Below, piece by piece: positions 10,700 to 21,999 of a stretch of DNA of 64,000 nucleotides. The translations under genes and the position numbers were made by a program. The DNA is from Lumbricus terrestris (taxonomy: Eukaryota; Annelida; Clitellata; Crassiclitellata; Lumbricidae): the NCBI GenBank assembly GCA_949752735.1, contig OX457038.1:23620655-23684654 (forward strand), read 5' to 3'. The stretch's first letter is position 1, and every line of letters begins with the position of its first letter. The notes beneath the pieces are model-generated. The model saw nothing but the letters and a program-made list of their open reading frames with translations. It did not search any database and had not been told where the DNA came from.

Positions 10700-11495
10700 C
10701 ACTGAGAAGATCAACAAGAGCTAGTATGGTATGGCAGAGTAAGTTGCAGAAGAGTTGTCAAATCTGAAGCAAGCAAGGAGCACTTATGGAGGAATCGGCA
10801 ATGGAATCGATGAGAGAAGAAATGGAAAAGAGTTAAGTTTCGATTGCACGGTTGGACAAAGTTAAAAGTGAGACTACAGAAGAAAGGAGACAATAGGGGA
10901 TAATTACGAACGAGAGAGTTGGACAAGAGAGGAAGTGCCACGGAAGAAACACAAGAAAGAAAAGGAAAGAGTGAAGAGAAAAAGTAAGAAAAAGAAAAGA
11001 AGTCTAGAAGATAGAAATGGTGTTAAGAAGATAGGAAATGTCTTGGAGAAAAAGACAAGGACGAATATGAAAGGCCACAGAGGAAAAACAGAAACAAAAG
11101 ATAATGGAGAAGAAAAAAAGGAGTCTCCCATAGGCAAGCATGTATTGTCTCACATGCCTGCTGATCTTGCAGAGATTCCGCTGTATTTTGAAATGGTTGA
11201 AAATGCGTCCAAAGTTTCATTGTCTAGAAGGCCAATGGGATAAAACTGATCATTTACCGTTAATGACTTACGAGACTAGAGCAGTGTTGAACTGATCACC
11301 ATGATCACTACAATTATGATCGAGAATGTATTCTCAAGGAATCCAAATTGACTTCCTGCGAATATAGAGAAAAGTTCTATAATCTAAGATGAGACTTTCA
11401 CTTTGTCTAACACCAGATTAAAGAACATGTAGACCTAACAACTATGCTTGTGGCAAATTATGGCAAATTGTGTGATTTGATTGTGGGTGTTCAGG
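10700..11495 (+). pseudogene. LTR-retrotransposon gag relic (Ty3/gypsy-like)
   Basis: After a lysine-rich stretch (10935-11130), the plus frame reads HMPADLAEIPLYFEMVENAS (about 11150-11210), like the gag start 'DxxEIPxFFxxVExxF'. Further on, about 11335-11385, LKESKLTSCEYREKFYNLR matches the gag block 'LKEFKLTPREYREKF', followed by a stop, and about 11440 reads ANYGKLCDLIV, like 'xxYEKLCDLIVADQIK'. Three separate blocks in the right order support gag; frameshifts and stops show decay. Confidence 0.5.
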
Positions 11496-11499
11496 AACT

Positions 11500-11706
11500 C
11501 AGAAAACAGGTAGAAAAGGAGATGCTGCTGGCCTACGGAGAGGGAGGAAGGAGGAGAGGACGCCCAAGAAGGAGGTGGATGGAAGAAATACACGAGAGAA
11601 TGAAGATGAACTTGGAGGAACTGAGAGACGCGATGGAAGATCGTAATACGTGGAGAAGGTTGACCATGGTGGTCGCTAGGGTTCAAAGAACCGACGGCAC
11701 AAGGTG
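11500..11706 (+). pseudogene. C-terminus of an RTE-like non-LTR retrotransposon
   Basis: The open frame ending at 11707 encodes GGRRRGRPRRRWMEEIHERM and then NLEELRDAMEDRNTWRRLTM before VARVQRTDGTR and a stop. This is the typical basic C-terminal tail of RTE-type polymerases (GRRRGRPxxRWxDxI... DRxxWRRL). It is fused in frame to the preceding gag relic, so the 87-codon ORF is a chimera of two dead elements. Everything upstream of the tail is missing. Confidence 0.7.
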
Positions 11707-12250
11707 ACTGCTTAAAAAACCTGACCTAGGTTCCAGCAACCTTTCTAATTTCAGACACATCACCTTCAGAACAACATTTCCAAGATCCTTGAACATCTCT
11801 TCTTACTCATGTCAAGAAACACAAAACTTCCTCTCCAAACTTCAGTCCTTATCAATCAGAAGGCTATTCCACGGAGAACTGCCCTTGCATCAACCCTGGA
11901 TAATATCTTTTCATCTATCGACAATGAAAAGGCTAGTCTCTCAGTGTGTCAGTATGCAGATGATGCTTTTGGTGATGCCCAGTATTGCATTGGATAACAC
12001 ACTGGCATAGAGATCAGCTTTGAACTGGTTAGCTACTTATCTGGGTGACAGGAATCAGCAGGTGGGCAGGCATCGGTGCCGCACGGCCTGAACCCACTGT
12101 TTGCACTGCTGGAGTTCCACAGGGATCTGTCCTTGGCCCTTTACTATTTACAGTCTTTCCCAATCAGTCAAATAGCTAATTACTTTGGAGTCCAAATACA
12201 CCAGAATGCGGATGATACTCAGCTCCATATTGGACAAATTCCTTCAACTG
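11707..12250 (+). pseudogene. rearranged L2-like RT copy, same family as 55880-57926
   Basis: Starts TTAAAAAACCTGACCTAG, matching 56455-56475, and follows that RT with gaps: 'TTTCCAAGATCCTTGAAC', 'GGATAATATCTTTTCATC', 'GGTTAGCTACTTATCTGGGT', 'CACTGCTGGAGTTCCACAGG', 'GGATGATACTCAGCTC'. Segments between the fingers and motif C are deleted or duplicated (a 'CAGTATGCAGATGATGC' YADD block appears early at about 11950). No usable frame remains. Confidence 0.82.
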
Positions 12251-12912
12251 GGTGAAACTTTTTATCATTTTATATCTGACTTCATCAACAAATTGATGTC
12301 TAGATTAAATAAGAGCCAAAACTTTCTCAAAACTGAAGGTGAAAACTAAACTAGAAAATTAAAACAACCTAAAACTGTAAGGCTAACTGAAACTTAAATA
12401 ACAGTTTAGAGTTGAGTGAGAATCCATGTGGTTGAAGCTGGAGATTGTATAAAATCCATCCAATTAATTGAGTAAGAGCATTTTAAGCAGAAGGGTAAAG
12501 ACCAACCTCTTTAAGAGCTTCTGTGAATAGGTCTTCTGCATTCTTGTCAAGCCATCGCAAAAAAGGCCTAAAAGCTAGGTCACTTTTACCTAAAGCCTTC
12601 ATTTTCTCAAATCTCATTATCACCCATTCCTGTACCGCTGTATTCAGTAATCTGCAGAAACAAATAACCAAACCATGCATATACACAATCTATTTACCAG
12701 AGTTTCGATCAAACATTTTAATCGCAGTTAATCACGTTTTAATCACATGCAGGAATGCATCCTGTCACAAAGAGCTGCAGAATATGGTACATGAAAGGTA
12801 GGGGATAATGCTGGAAACAGAAGACAACAAAATTATTTCTTGTATTGTCCATCCCAAACCATTGTTACTTTATCATGAATAGCCCCCGGCCTTGTCCTTT
12901 ATGTGATGTGCT
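12251..12912. other. no recognised feature
   Basis: AT-rich; contains a short stretch of ACTGAAA/AACTAAA repeats (12320-12410). The minus-strand 67-codon frame at 12483-12686 has no recognised domain. Confidence 0.5.
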
Positions 12913-12920
12913 CGATACAT

Positions 12921-14341
12921 CAGTGGCGTAGGCAGAAGCAAAATGTAACCCGGGCAGTATTTGTGCATATATATTGTATGTATATATATATGTATGTGTC
13001 CATGTATGTATGTGTGTTTGTATGTATGTGTGTATGTATGTATGTATGTATGTATGTATGTATGTATGTATGTATGTATGTATGTATGTATGTATGTATG
13101 TATGTATGTATGTGTTAGGGCACCTTATATATCGCATTTTATGATTTCGCAAAGTCCTTTCTATATAGGGCCTAGTACATTAGTTTGTAGGCTATGTATT
13201 ATTATGCTAAATATAATTTACATCTTTACTATTACATCAGGTGGTAAATGAATGCCCAGTGAATAAGAAAAAGAGTTACAAATGACTGGCTCAAGCACGT
13301 AGGGCCTACGTTATTAATTAATACCAGTTATTTATAATTAATGGATAAGATAGACCTACGAATATTCTTTAATTAACAATAGCTTTCCCCATTTTGGTCT
13401 CTGCAGACATGATAGACCAAAAATACGTCATCCATAGAACCGATCAAAAGTCAAACATTTTTTAATCACACACCTAGCGGCCTATATATAATCCTAACAA
13501 CAATTAATATTAAGCATATTCTTTATGATGACCATCTATTTATGGAGCACTTTAAAATGTGGGCCTATGCATATTTATTATTCGGCTGTCTGGCCTAGGC
13601 TTACTTACATCCGTCGTAGTTACCCAAGCATGATGATGATTTGTCAGGACTTCAGAAGGTGATGATTTCCATCTGGCATAGTCGGGGCTCTAGCGCGGAC
13701 CCCGGTATAAGCGCTAAAACCGGGGTCTGAGGCTCTAGCCATGGAATCCTATATTATTTTTCCAGACCTCCTTGCTCTAGCCAAGGAAAAGACCGCTGAT
13801 GCTGTCAGTTGAACAGTTCAAACATTCCTCAGAGGCCCTAAAGGATGACAGACTTTGAAATATATCTAGCCAGGACTGATAACCCGTTCGTCAAGGTCAG
13901 CGACCTCTGACCTTCTCTTCCTGCTGAACTAGAGAGCATATGATTGTGGGAATGCCCTACGAATAGGCATAATGGGGCAAGACTATACTTTGTAACCGTA
14001 TACAGTTTGACATCCATTAATAATGTCAGGTTCACGAAGGGCAGGTGGTGGAGGACAGACGGCATAGAGTATGTATATAAGTACAGAGATGTGTTATTTG
14101 TATATATGACGTGCCAGTTATAGCCCATACAGGGTGTCTTTTGACGGTGCACGATTCAATATTAGCCCAACTGCAACTGCGACGTCGTTATCCCAATTTC
14201 CCAACATACAAAATTTAATAGCATCAAAAAGCATCCAAATAAAAGTAAAATTTATCAATTTCTCGATTCCGCTCAGCCCGGGCAGAGCTGATCGCCAACC
14301 CGGGCATTGCTCGTAATTGCCCGGGCATGGCTACGCCACTG
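12921..14341. mobile_element. 1.4-kb non-autonomous hAT element
   Basis: CAGTGGCGTAG (12921) and CTACGCCACTG (to 14341) are perfect 11-bp TIRs. The 8-bp target duplication CGATACAT is perfect (12913-12920, 14342-14349). Subterminal CCCGGGCA motifs occur at both ends. Inside are a TATG microsatellite and about 1.2 kb without transposase. It shares its terminal 11 bp with the MITE at 1564-1819. Confidence 0.93.
12965..13111. repeat. (TATG)n microsatellite
   Basis: A run of TATG units, nearly uninterrupted between about 13020 and 13111, preceded by ATATGTATGTG variants. It sits inside the hAT element. Confidence 0.97.
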
Positions 14342-14606
14342 CGATACATGCTCAGAAAATAGTGGTTCTTCTACATGGAATACTACAAGTCTTAAAAACT
14401 TTAAACCCCAGATTTTGTAAGTGTTTTTGTGGTCATCCCTAAGTAGGCCTAGCTGTCACTAGCCATAGAGGACCAGAGGTCTGCCATTATAGTTACAAAA
14501 AACCACATCGAAAATCTGATGAACCCAGGCCTTCTTTTTTGGTATAATAGGTAAAAAATTCGAATATCAACTAGCTTACAAAAGGAAGCATAGCCTATAA
14601 TCGTAG

Positions 14607-15090
14607 GGTGTCCGGACAATTCGTCGACGGACAATTCTGAGCGGACAATTCGCACCGGACAATTCTTAGCAGCCAAAATTCGTGATGGGACTTCCACTTT
14701 TAGGTCAGACTCTCCTAGCCTACCCATCTCCATCACCCAAAATGTATTACTGTCCAAACTAATAATAATCTGACACCTGACTAGCGGGCATAAAAACCAT
14801 GGGCCTATATAGATATTAAAATTACATTGATTTAAATGAACTGCCTATAAGTTGATAATTTACTGCATTAACTACTAATTTCAGTTTCTTATTTTGAGTT
14901 ATTGGACCAATTTTAGAAGATCAGACAGCATTTGCTTGGTGCCATATCATTATTTTATGCCAATGATAAATAAAAGTTTCATCCCCGTAAGTGTGTCTTA
15001 TGGGAGAGCAAGATTTTTATATGCTCTCCGAATTGTCCGTCTCTGAATTGTACGGGTCCAAATTGTCCGTCTCCGAATTGTCCGGGAACC
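14607..15090. mobile_element. 484-bp MITE with CCGGACAATTCG arrays (Merlin-like?)
   Basis: GGTGTCCGGACAATTCG at the left and CGAATTGTCCGGGAACC at the right are imperfect TIRs, each end carrying three to four spaced copies of CGGACAATTC. An exact 8-bp duplication AATCGTAG flanks it (14599-14606, 15091-15098). GG..CC termini with 8-bp TSDs are seen in Merlin elements, but no transposase confirms that. The element is non-coding. Confidence 0.82.
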
Positions 15091-16150
15091 AATCGTAGTC
15101 GTAAACTAGAAACTTCTAAAGCGCTACTCGAAAGCCAAGCGCGGGGCACCAGCTTATTCATGGACTGGTTAGTAGCAGCAATGTGAATGGTATACTGCAG
15201 GCCTACATCTGTTAGGATGTTGAGGCGTTGGTCATTCATCGCAATCCATTTTGGATGGCATTAGTTAATGTTATGGGTTTGCATCTGCTCCAGTCTATCT
15301 GCTGAGCCCTCTCCTGTAGCTGAGCATCGAGTATTTGTTTCGTTAAATATTTTTATTGCAAAAAAAATTTTGATCGCAAACGAAGTAAGTCATCATTAAA
15401 ACAGTAGGCTTGAGTAAACTAATTTTTCTGATTACATCGAAGAACAGTATGTGGCCGGTGATTGTGTCTTTCACAATCCCCTTGTACAAACTGGACGTTG
15501 AAATTCGTTGACTACGATGAAAGGTCGAAGAAAGAATGTAGGTTCACGAAGCTCATTGAAGACACCGGCGTCTTAAGCAGAGACCATGTGCCAGGTGTAT
15601 AACATGAAGACGATGCTTTTGATGTAGAGGTCATACAGCCTCCTTGCACTTTGCGATGGTTGAACGCTAAAGCAAAGGACTGGTCACCATCACAACCCGC
15701 TGGAGTGTGAAGACAGTAGACTTGAGGCTCCATGCAATTACGCATAGGAACCTCCATCCCCAAGGCCAACGAGGCCTGAGGTCGATGACAAACAATCGTC
15801 TCAGCCGAATTTGCACGGATGGTGGCGTTGTGGTGTCATAAATCCAAAAACCCTGGTAAGGTGGGCCTGGAAAGTCCAAGTCTGGTCTAATGATCTGCAA
15901 CTGACCATGGTCATAACGATACAGACTAGGAAGCATGAAGCCTAGTCAAGTGACACCCTCCACTGGAGCATGACGCTGGCTTTGAAATTCTGAACAAAAA
16001 TCATCCAAATTTGGCCAGAAGAAAAGTTGCTCCAGCTGTTATGATATCCCATGCTGGAGGATAATCTGATCCAGCAGCTGCAGACTCTCAACGTAGGACT
16101 TCACAAAAAAACTAAAAGCGCTGACGTGTCGCAACTTATGCCATACGAGT
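15091..16150. other. no recognised gene; possibly decayed LTR-element body
   Basis: The minus strand has two overlapping short frames (15667-15936 and 15512-15769) with no recognised domain. Lying directly downstream of the minus-strand gag at 16160-16579, this could be decayed element sequence, but no protease, RT or integrase motif was seen. Confidence 0.4.
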
Positions 16151-16159
16151 GGCAACCAG

Positions 16160-16579
16160 TTAGTTCCAAAAAAAAAATGAAACTGTCAAGCTGTCATTGT
16201 CCTCTTCGAATGGAGGTAGTTTTGGTCCTTTTAAACCTTTGCCTCTTGATGTCCAGGTTCCAGCTTCCAATTCAGCGAACCGATACGGTATGTTCCCCGT
16301 CGCCGACTCATCTTCACTGGCAGATGATTCGCGAGTTTCCGATGTCTTCAGCTGTAGAATCCTCGTCTCTCGCACTATTTTGGCCTGAGCAAGAGTTAAT
16401 TCCTCCAGCTCTTTTTGTTCAGTAACCAGTTCTTTTTGTTGCGTTATTCGTTCTTTATTGGTAGCATGAATTTGCTGTCTATCGTCCCGTTCTTCAGCCT
16501 GCTTCTGGGCCACCCAGTCCAGCAGCTCCTTTCCGGATAACTCGCACTCCTTGCTGAAAATCATCAAATCTTTCACCAT
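16160..16579 (-). pseudogene. N-terminal gag fragment of an LTR retrotransposon
   Basis: 139-codon frame from ATG at 16579: a helical, charged, probably coiled-coil stretch (ELLDWVAQKQAEERDDRQQI and onward, rich in E/Q/K; residues about 18-75), then GPKLPPFEEDNDSLTVSF (about 117-134). The KLPPF-E-D pattern is the conserved junction before the gag domain of Ty3/gypsy-like elements (PKLPxFDExxDDLDxYLxRFE). The frame collapses in an A-run (minus TTTTTTTTTT) at about 16170, just where the domain should start. Upstream sits a MITE and beyond it a primer-binding-like site, the expected order for a 5' end. The original start may have been three codons earlier (ATGCATATG), split by the MITE. Confidence 0.6.
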
Positions 16580-16580
16580 A

Positions 16581-17020
16581 TGTGACGCAGGGGCTCGAAA
16601 CCCGTCGTTTGTCGCTTCCTAGATATTGCGCTAGACGCCGAAATAGGAGAGAGGGGTAAAGAATGCAGTTTATTCTTCAATTCAGTATATGACTGTGAAT
16701 TCGCCCTAATTTGCGAAGTAGTGAACCGATTTTGATGCCGTTTGGGTTATCTGACTCAGAATATATGCCTCTAATGCCCAGAAAAATTTCAGAATAATAA
16801 CTTAGTGGATTCAGTAGACATGGATAACACGAATATTCAGTAACTTTTAATTTTATTTTTTCACTATAAACTAAGGAAAGAATCAAACGAGCACAACTTT
16901 TGTTAGAAAAAAGATAATTTCACTGTGTTAAAAGCATTTTAGAGCATGGCCATTGTAGCATATGACTAAATCAAAAGTTCAGAATCCGACATGTGACGGG
17001 TTTTGAGCCCCTGTGTCACA
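16581..17020. mobile_element. 440-bp TA-flanked MITE (TGTGACRCAGGGGCTC termini)
   Basis: TGTGACGCAGGGGCTCGAAA at 16581 and the complementary right end CCCCTGTGTCACA (to 17020) give TIRs of about 28 bp, with TA at 16579-16580 and 17021-17022. A second internal motif, CCCGTCGTTTGTCG / GACGGGTTTTGAG, extends the symmetry. It inserted at the start of the gag at 16160-16579. Related copies are at 25463-25790, 27060-27172 and 55737-59990. Confidence 0.85.
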
Positions 17021-17072
17021 TATGCATAACAGTTTTTTCCACGCTTGTAATAACGTTTTCGTATTTACAAAA

Positions 17073-17090
17073 CTCCTGGCAGGCTCGCCA
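17073..17090 (-). promoter_or_regulatory. primer-binding-site-like sequence of the LTR element
   Basis: On the minus strand TGGCGAGCCTGCCAGGAG follows CACAAT, resembling the start of an internal region after an LTR ending in CA (TGGCGA... primer-binding sites are common in invertebrate Ty3/gypsy elements). It lies upstream of the gag fragment, in the correct orientation. No second LTR was located, so this remains a candidate. Confidence 0.45.
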
Positions 17091-17575
17091 ATTGTGAAGA
17101 ATTTCCTCGAGAAATGTTTCAAATATTTTAATTAAAACCAACTTCAGTCCACAACCACCAACTCTCTAGTCACCACCGCAACAACTGCAGTCACTCCCCT
17201 CAGTCGTTCCCTCGTACATCCATCCAGCCTACACACACAAAAACACACACATACGCTCCTGCATCCGGCCTAGGACACGGTCCATCGATCACAAAAGGCC
17301 ACTTCAGTGTGCCATCTTTAATGCACCTAAATTAAGGACCCCCTATTCAGCCTATTCGATACAAAACCCAGTAGGTCTATTCGCCGCAGTCATGTTTGTC
17401 TAATAGACTTAGAACTTATTCCATTTACCTGGACGCATTCTATCTTACTTTTAAGCTAATTTCTCACAATAATCTGCTTTTTATAGGTACAATTATCTTA
17501 GAATTGTTCGGCTCAGTAGATGTTTGCTTATCAACTATTTTGACTCACTGTTACCATAAAGATTGTAACCAGCTG
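17091..17575. other. possible LTR remnant, otherwise unassigned
   Basis: If the primer-binding site is real, the minus-strand 5' LTR should end near 17091-17095 and extend to higher coordinates. The sequence here includes a CACA/CACACA-rich patch (17230-17260) and no gene. Confidence 0.3.
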
Positions 17576-17579
17576 CAGT

Positions 17580-18370
17580 GGAAATGTGTGCTTGGGGTAG
17601 GGTGAAATGGGTGCAAAGTGGAGGGAGGGTTAGGGCAAGAAACAAAAATTTCATTCAGAGGGTTGATGCTGTATGGGGCTGGGTGGGGTGGTGCAGGGTG
17701 ATAGAGTTGGTTTAGTGGGATGGGGATATGGTGGGGTTGCAATGGGGCCGAGATGAAAACAAAGTGAAATATTATTTTTTCCATGAACTTCGTATGTTGA
17801 AAATTTTCGAGTTCGGGTGGGCTGCAGTGGAGGATGGGGTTTGTGTGGGGGCGAGGTTTGCGTGGATGAAAGCAAGGTGAGGTGGGTATGGTTGGGGTAT
17901 GCATTGTGTTGGGGCCAAGTCGAAAACAAAAGTGAAAGATTACTTTTCCATGAATTTCCAGTGTCGAAAAATTTCCGTGCTGGGCAAGGTCAGGTGGTGT
18001 AGAGATGGGATCATGTGGGGTGGGGCAGGGCCGGTTGGCTGGCGTATGTGGTTGGGGTAGTGCCGGGTGAGGGCAAAGTGGGAATGTGAGAGGTAGGACA
18101 AGAAACCAAATTTACACCAGAAGGGTGGGCTTGTGTAGGGGCAGAGTGGGGTGGATTGAGAGGTCAATGGGGTGGAGTATGGTGGAATTGGGTAGGGGTG
18201 GGGTTGCGACAGGGTCGGAGCAAAAAAAAGTGAAACATAATTTTTTCCATTAACTTCGTATGCTGAAAAATTTTCCGGTTTGGGGTGGGGCGCAGTGGAG
18301 GATGTGAGTTTGGGTGAGATGAGGCCGGGGTTTGTGTGGGTGAAGGCAGGATGAGGTGAGAGAAAAGTAT
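17580..18370. repeat. G-rich GGGGTGGGGT minisatellite with AT spacers
   Basis: Three related blocks alternate G-rich runs (GGGTGGGG, on the plus strand) with an AT-rich spacer of the form 'AAAGTGAAAYATTATTTTTTCC' plus 'ATGAACTTCGTATG(T/C)TGAAAA', at about 17755, 17935 and 18225. The extreme strand asymmetry gives long P/H-rich spurious reading frames on the minus strand. Confidence 0.75.
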
Positions 18371-18689
18371 TAGCAATAAGTAGACTCTTTCACATCTTTC
18401 TGTCATTCTTGCTTAAAATAGCGTTATTACGTGAATGTATTGCTGTTTTCTATAAATATGTCATTATAGCCCATTGCTTGCTATTCGGAACCCCAGTGAA
18501 TCAAATAATGGGAATCTATAGGCCTAGATAGCCTACGTGTCCAACTGTCCAGTCGGACAAACAAAACTTTTTATTAGGGCTGTTGATTAACACGTTATCA
18601 AATTTTGCGATTAATTTTTTTAACGTGTTAATCGCGCGCGTTAATGTAATACCGATTATAATAAACATTGCACGCCACAGTATACGCTA

Positions 18690-19947
18690 CATGTATGCTG
18701 CTGTTGACCAGGGGCATGTATCACTCCTTGCTTTATTTGACGTGAGTGCGGCCTTTGACACCGTCGACCATGACATTCTTTTAGAGCGCCTTGAAACGTC
18801 GTTTGGTGTCATTGACCGCCCACTGCTGTGGTTGCAGGCTTTTCTTTCTGAGCGCAGCCAGTCTGTGGTTTTTGGTTCCACCCGGTCTGACTGGTCCAGA
18901 GTTTATTTTGGTCTTCCACAGGGTTCCATTTTAGGGCCTTTGCTTTACATTTTATATACAGCTGACCTAAATAAGATTCTGTCTTCTGTGGGGGTTGCTG
19001 CACATCAATATGCTGATGACACACAGGCATATGTCCAGGGTCCAGCTTTAGAGGCTATCTCACTTGTGGAAAAAATACTTATGACGTCGGAAACGATTGG
19101 TGCCTGGATGTCATCCAATCGCCTCAGGTTAAATCCTGGTAAAACACAATTTATTTGGGTTGGAAGTCGTGTGCAAGTTTCTAAAATTGATATGCAAAAT
19201 CTGCAACATTGCTTTCCTGGCATGACTTTTTCTACCACTGTGCGTGATTTGGGTGTGACCTTGGACCAGGAATTGACCCTTTCTGATTACGTGAGGAATG
19301 TATGTCACACTTGCTTCTACCATCTTCGTCAAATTCGCTCGGTACGTCGCTCACTTACAACCAAAGCTGCCACTACTCTGATGCATGCATTTATATGCAC
19401 GAGAGTTGACTATGGTAGTGCCATCTATGCGGGCTTAACACTTTCACGTATTAATAAGTTGCAATCTGTCCTTAATGCTGCGGCCCGCCTGATTGGCGGC
19501 ATACCAAAGTTTGGGCATATATCAAGTTTTATACGGGAAGAACTGCACTGGTTGCCAATGCAAAAACGTATTGAGTTTAAGATTTTAATGTTCATGCGCA
19601 ATTGCCTAGCAGGCCAAGCTCCGATCTATCTTATGGAACTCTGTGTACCTGTGCTGTCCATCCCAGGCCGTAGATTCCTTCGCTCTGCTACGCATGGTGA
19701 CCTGGTTGTCCCTAGGGCTCAATCTTCCACAGTGCTACATAGAAGCTTTGCTATGGTTGGTCCGTCTTTCTGGAATAAGTTACCTATTAGTCTCCGAAAT
19801 GAACTTCTTTGTATTTCTTTGCCCCTTTTCCGCAAGCGTTTGAAAACCATTCTCTTTGATTGTGGTTAGGTGTCAGGTCGGGAGCGCCTCTGAGGAGTTC
19901 TCTTGAAGTGGCGCTATATAAATGTACGATTACAATTACAATTACAG
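18690..19947 (+). pseudogene. 5'-truncated L2/CR1-like reverse transcriptase, nested in hAT
   Basis: A frame open from 18583 to 19869 encodes RT from motif A onward: DVSAAFDTVDHDILLERL, GLPQGSILGPLLYILY (motif B), HQYADDTQAY (motif C; Y at codon 143, both aspartates intact), then VRDLGVTLDQ, RVDYGSAIYAGL, LHWLPMQKRIEFKIL and the C-terminal FRKRLKTILFDCG. The first codons belong to the host hAT element, so the ATG at 18583 is not the element's own start. Endonuclease and fingers are missing. The 3' UTR ends in an ATTACA tandem tail (19934-19947). Relatives: 2280-2410 and 40608-41487. Confidence 0.88.
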
Positions 19948-20089
19948 TATCTCTAAAATCGAATTTTTTCGGTACAATACACTGAATACAGCACCAAATG
20001 AACAGGTTGATTAATACTTTAATTAAATAGGAGTCGATGTTTTGTTGTTTGGTCGTTCTTTCGATGATTTTACCAACCCTCTGCCATCT

Positions 20090-20612
20090 CAAATTAAAAA
20101 TGGCAGTACATGATGATGATCCTGCAAGCATCGTACGGTTCAAAACTGACTTCATTGCAGATCTTCAACAACGAAAACAAAACTTCAACATGTCATGGTT
20201 GAGATTCGCAACTGCTCTCGACCCGCATTTCAAATATCTGAAATGCTTGCAAAAAGACAGAAGAGACAAGGCTTGGCAAGAGCTGCAAGTTCTTGTGGAA
20301 ACTCAGACCTTCAGCACACAGTAGAAGAGCCATCCCAAAATAAAATGCAACTGCATGAACTGTCATCCGACTCTGAAGATGAGTCACGATACAGACTTGT
20401 TCGACAAATTGAGAAAGATCTGGATCCATTGCAGTGGTGGTTACAGGAGGACAAATACCCAGCCCTAGCTAAGTTAGCTGAGAAATAACTAGGATCCCCG
20501 GCCACCACGGTCCCATATGAACATCTTTTTTCTGTATCTGGCTATGTTGTGAATAAAAAAGAGCCTCACTTGAACCAGCCAACCTAAACAAACTTGTTTG
20601 CTTAAGCAATTG
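20090..20612 (+). pseudogene. hAT transposase C-terminus (dimerisation domain)
   Basis: DPLQWWLQEDKYPALAKLAE is followed by K, an in-frame TAA (20487-20489, where family members have Y), then LGSPATTVPYEHLFSVSGYV and, after a frameshift near 20580, NLNKLVCLSNWL. The W..YP.LA.LA..YL..PAT..P.E..FS..G pattern is the hAT C-terminal dimerisation region. An upstream block (LRFATALDPHFKYLKCL, 20193-20245) matches the 'ALDPRFK-L' segment of the same proteins. It belongs to the 18575-21040 element and is inactive. Confidence 0.88.
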
Positions 20613-21574
20613 GCTAAGTCATTAATTTGATAATCAAATATGTGTTAGCTTCACCTTTATGTGTTAGCTGAACCCTTAGTTTCACTTTATGGAAGTCGAT
20701 GTCGTTGTAAAGGTAGGCCTAGCTCAAACTAAAAGGAAAGTAGAAAACTTTTTGGCAGCACTGGCTGATTTGAATTCTTTGCTGTTTAGTGTTTAATCGA
20801 TTATTTCTGTTACACAGAACTGCTCTGAAATTAAGAGACCTGTATAACAATTGACAATCATTATTAATCAAGAATTCATTATTTTACTTTAAGGTTTATG
20901 GTCAATTGAACTGTTTTGCTTAGCAAGTAAACAGCTATGTCGGGCAATGTGAAAATGTCGATTAATATGCAGTTAACTTCGATTAAAAATTTTAATCGTG
21001 ATTAATCGCAATTAAATTTTTTAATCGAACGACAGCTCTACTTTTTAATAATTGGTTTCAAACTGTTCGGACGCTCAAGATCCGTTCCGAACAAACAGAA
21101 TAGATCTGCTGAGCACTAGGCCAGCTACTTGTTTAGTTTAATCATCCTTTGATCAATTCATTTTGAAGAGCCAGTGGTTACATTTCTCATCCAGAGGTAG
21201 CGGATAATAAATTTTTTGCAAATGTAAAGTCTTAGCCTTAGGCCGAGCTACCTGTAGAACCTTTAACTGACAGGCTTAATTGCTATTTGCTACTTGGAAA
21301 AATCACATAAATAAGATGTGTGAAACAATAATCAAATGTGTGATTATTGTGACAGAAACACTTTTCCAGGTGCAGGGACGTAACCAGCAAGCAAAGTCAA
21401 ATAAGCCAAAATAAGCTGAATCCCCTCAACCCCAGTATAGCCTTGTGCTATAGCACTCACCACGCTCATGACTGTTGAGCCCCAAATGATTCTTTTATGT
21501 TGACGATGAATCATTGTATTATGTGTCTGCCTGCGTATCTCTCTACGATGCATCTCAGACTTAAACCAGGCACA

Positions 21575-21668
21575 AATTCCGCAGTAAACTTGAGGAAGAA
21601 GGCGAGGCCTTGTAGTGGTATGGCTGCATTACGGCGCCATATAAACTGTCATTATTATTATTATTGAT
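21575..21668 (+). mobile_element. 3' tail of an L2-like element
   Basis: GGCGCCATATAAACTGTCATTATTATTATTATTG is the typical end of an L2-like 3' UTR (GCGCYATATAAAT.. plus a short tandem tail). Only the last 80-90 bp are present. Confidence 0.6.
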
Positions 21669-21999
21669 ACTTTAACACAACGTGTCCATAACACTGATCC
21701 AGAATAGAGCATATTTGCATTTTAAATGTTCCATTCATCTGTCAAATGGATGGATAATTGGATAAGGATAGTGGTTGGCAAAATAGAGCAGAAATGCCGT
21801 TGTTCTTAGATAGTGTCTTGACCAATATGCGTGAACCTCTAGAATTCTGAAACATGTATTTGAAATCTTATACAATAGACTGCACCAGAAATGCAAGTAA
21901 CGTACATTTAATTATATAATTTTACAAATTACAACTGTAGGCTATGTATTTCATGAAATACTGGACGGGCGAAACACGCAGGGTTCCGCAAGCAAATAT

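Larger units (their letters stand above)
18575..21040 (+). mobile_element. hAT transposon (TAGGGCTGT termini) with nested RT
   Basis: TAGGGCTGTTGATTAACACG at 18575 and the inverse terminus ...CGAACGACAGCTCTA at 21040 match the TAG(G/A)GCTGT ends of hAT elements. The flanks are CTTTTTAT and CTTTTTAA, an 8-bp TSD with one mismatch. Both subterminal regions are rich in GATTAAT/ATTAATCGC words. The interior carries the C-terminus of an hAT transposase (20090-20612) and is split by an L2-like RT. Confidence 0.87.

Noticed and set aside
12865..13251. Frames over the TATG microsatellite
   Set aside because: They encode only repeated MYVC/YIHT units from the microsatellite.
17551..18406. P/H-rich ORFs on the minus strand of the G-rich repeat
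   Set aside because: Caused by strand composition of a minisatellite, with overlapping frames and no domain.
18583..18690. ATG at 18583 as the true start of the RT protein
   Set aside because: The first ~35 codons coincide with the hAT terminus and subterminal ATTAAT repeats; the RT is 5' truncated and has no start of its own.
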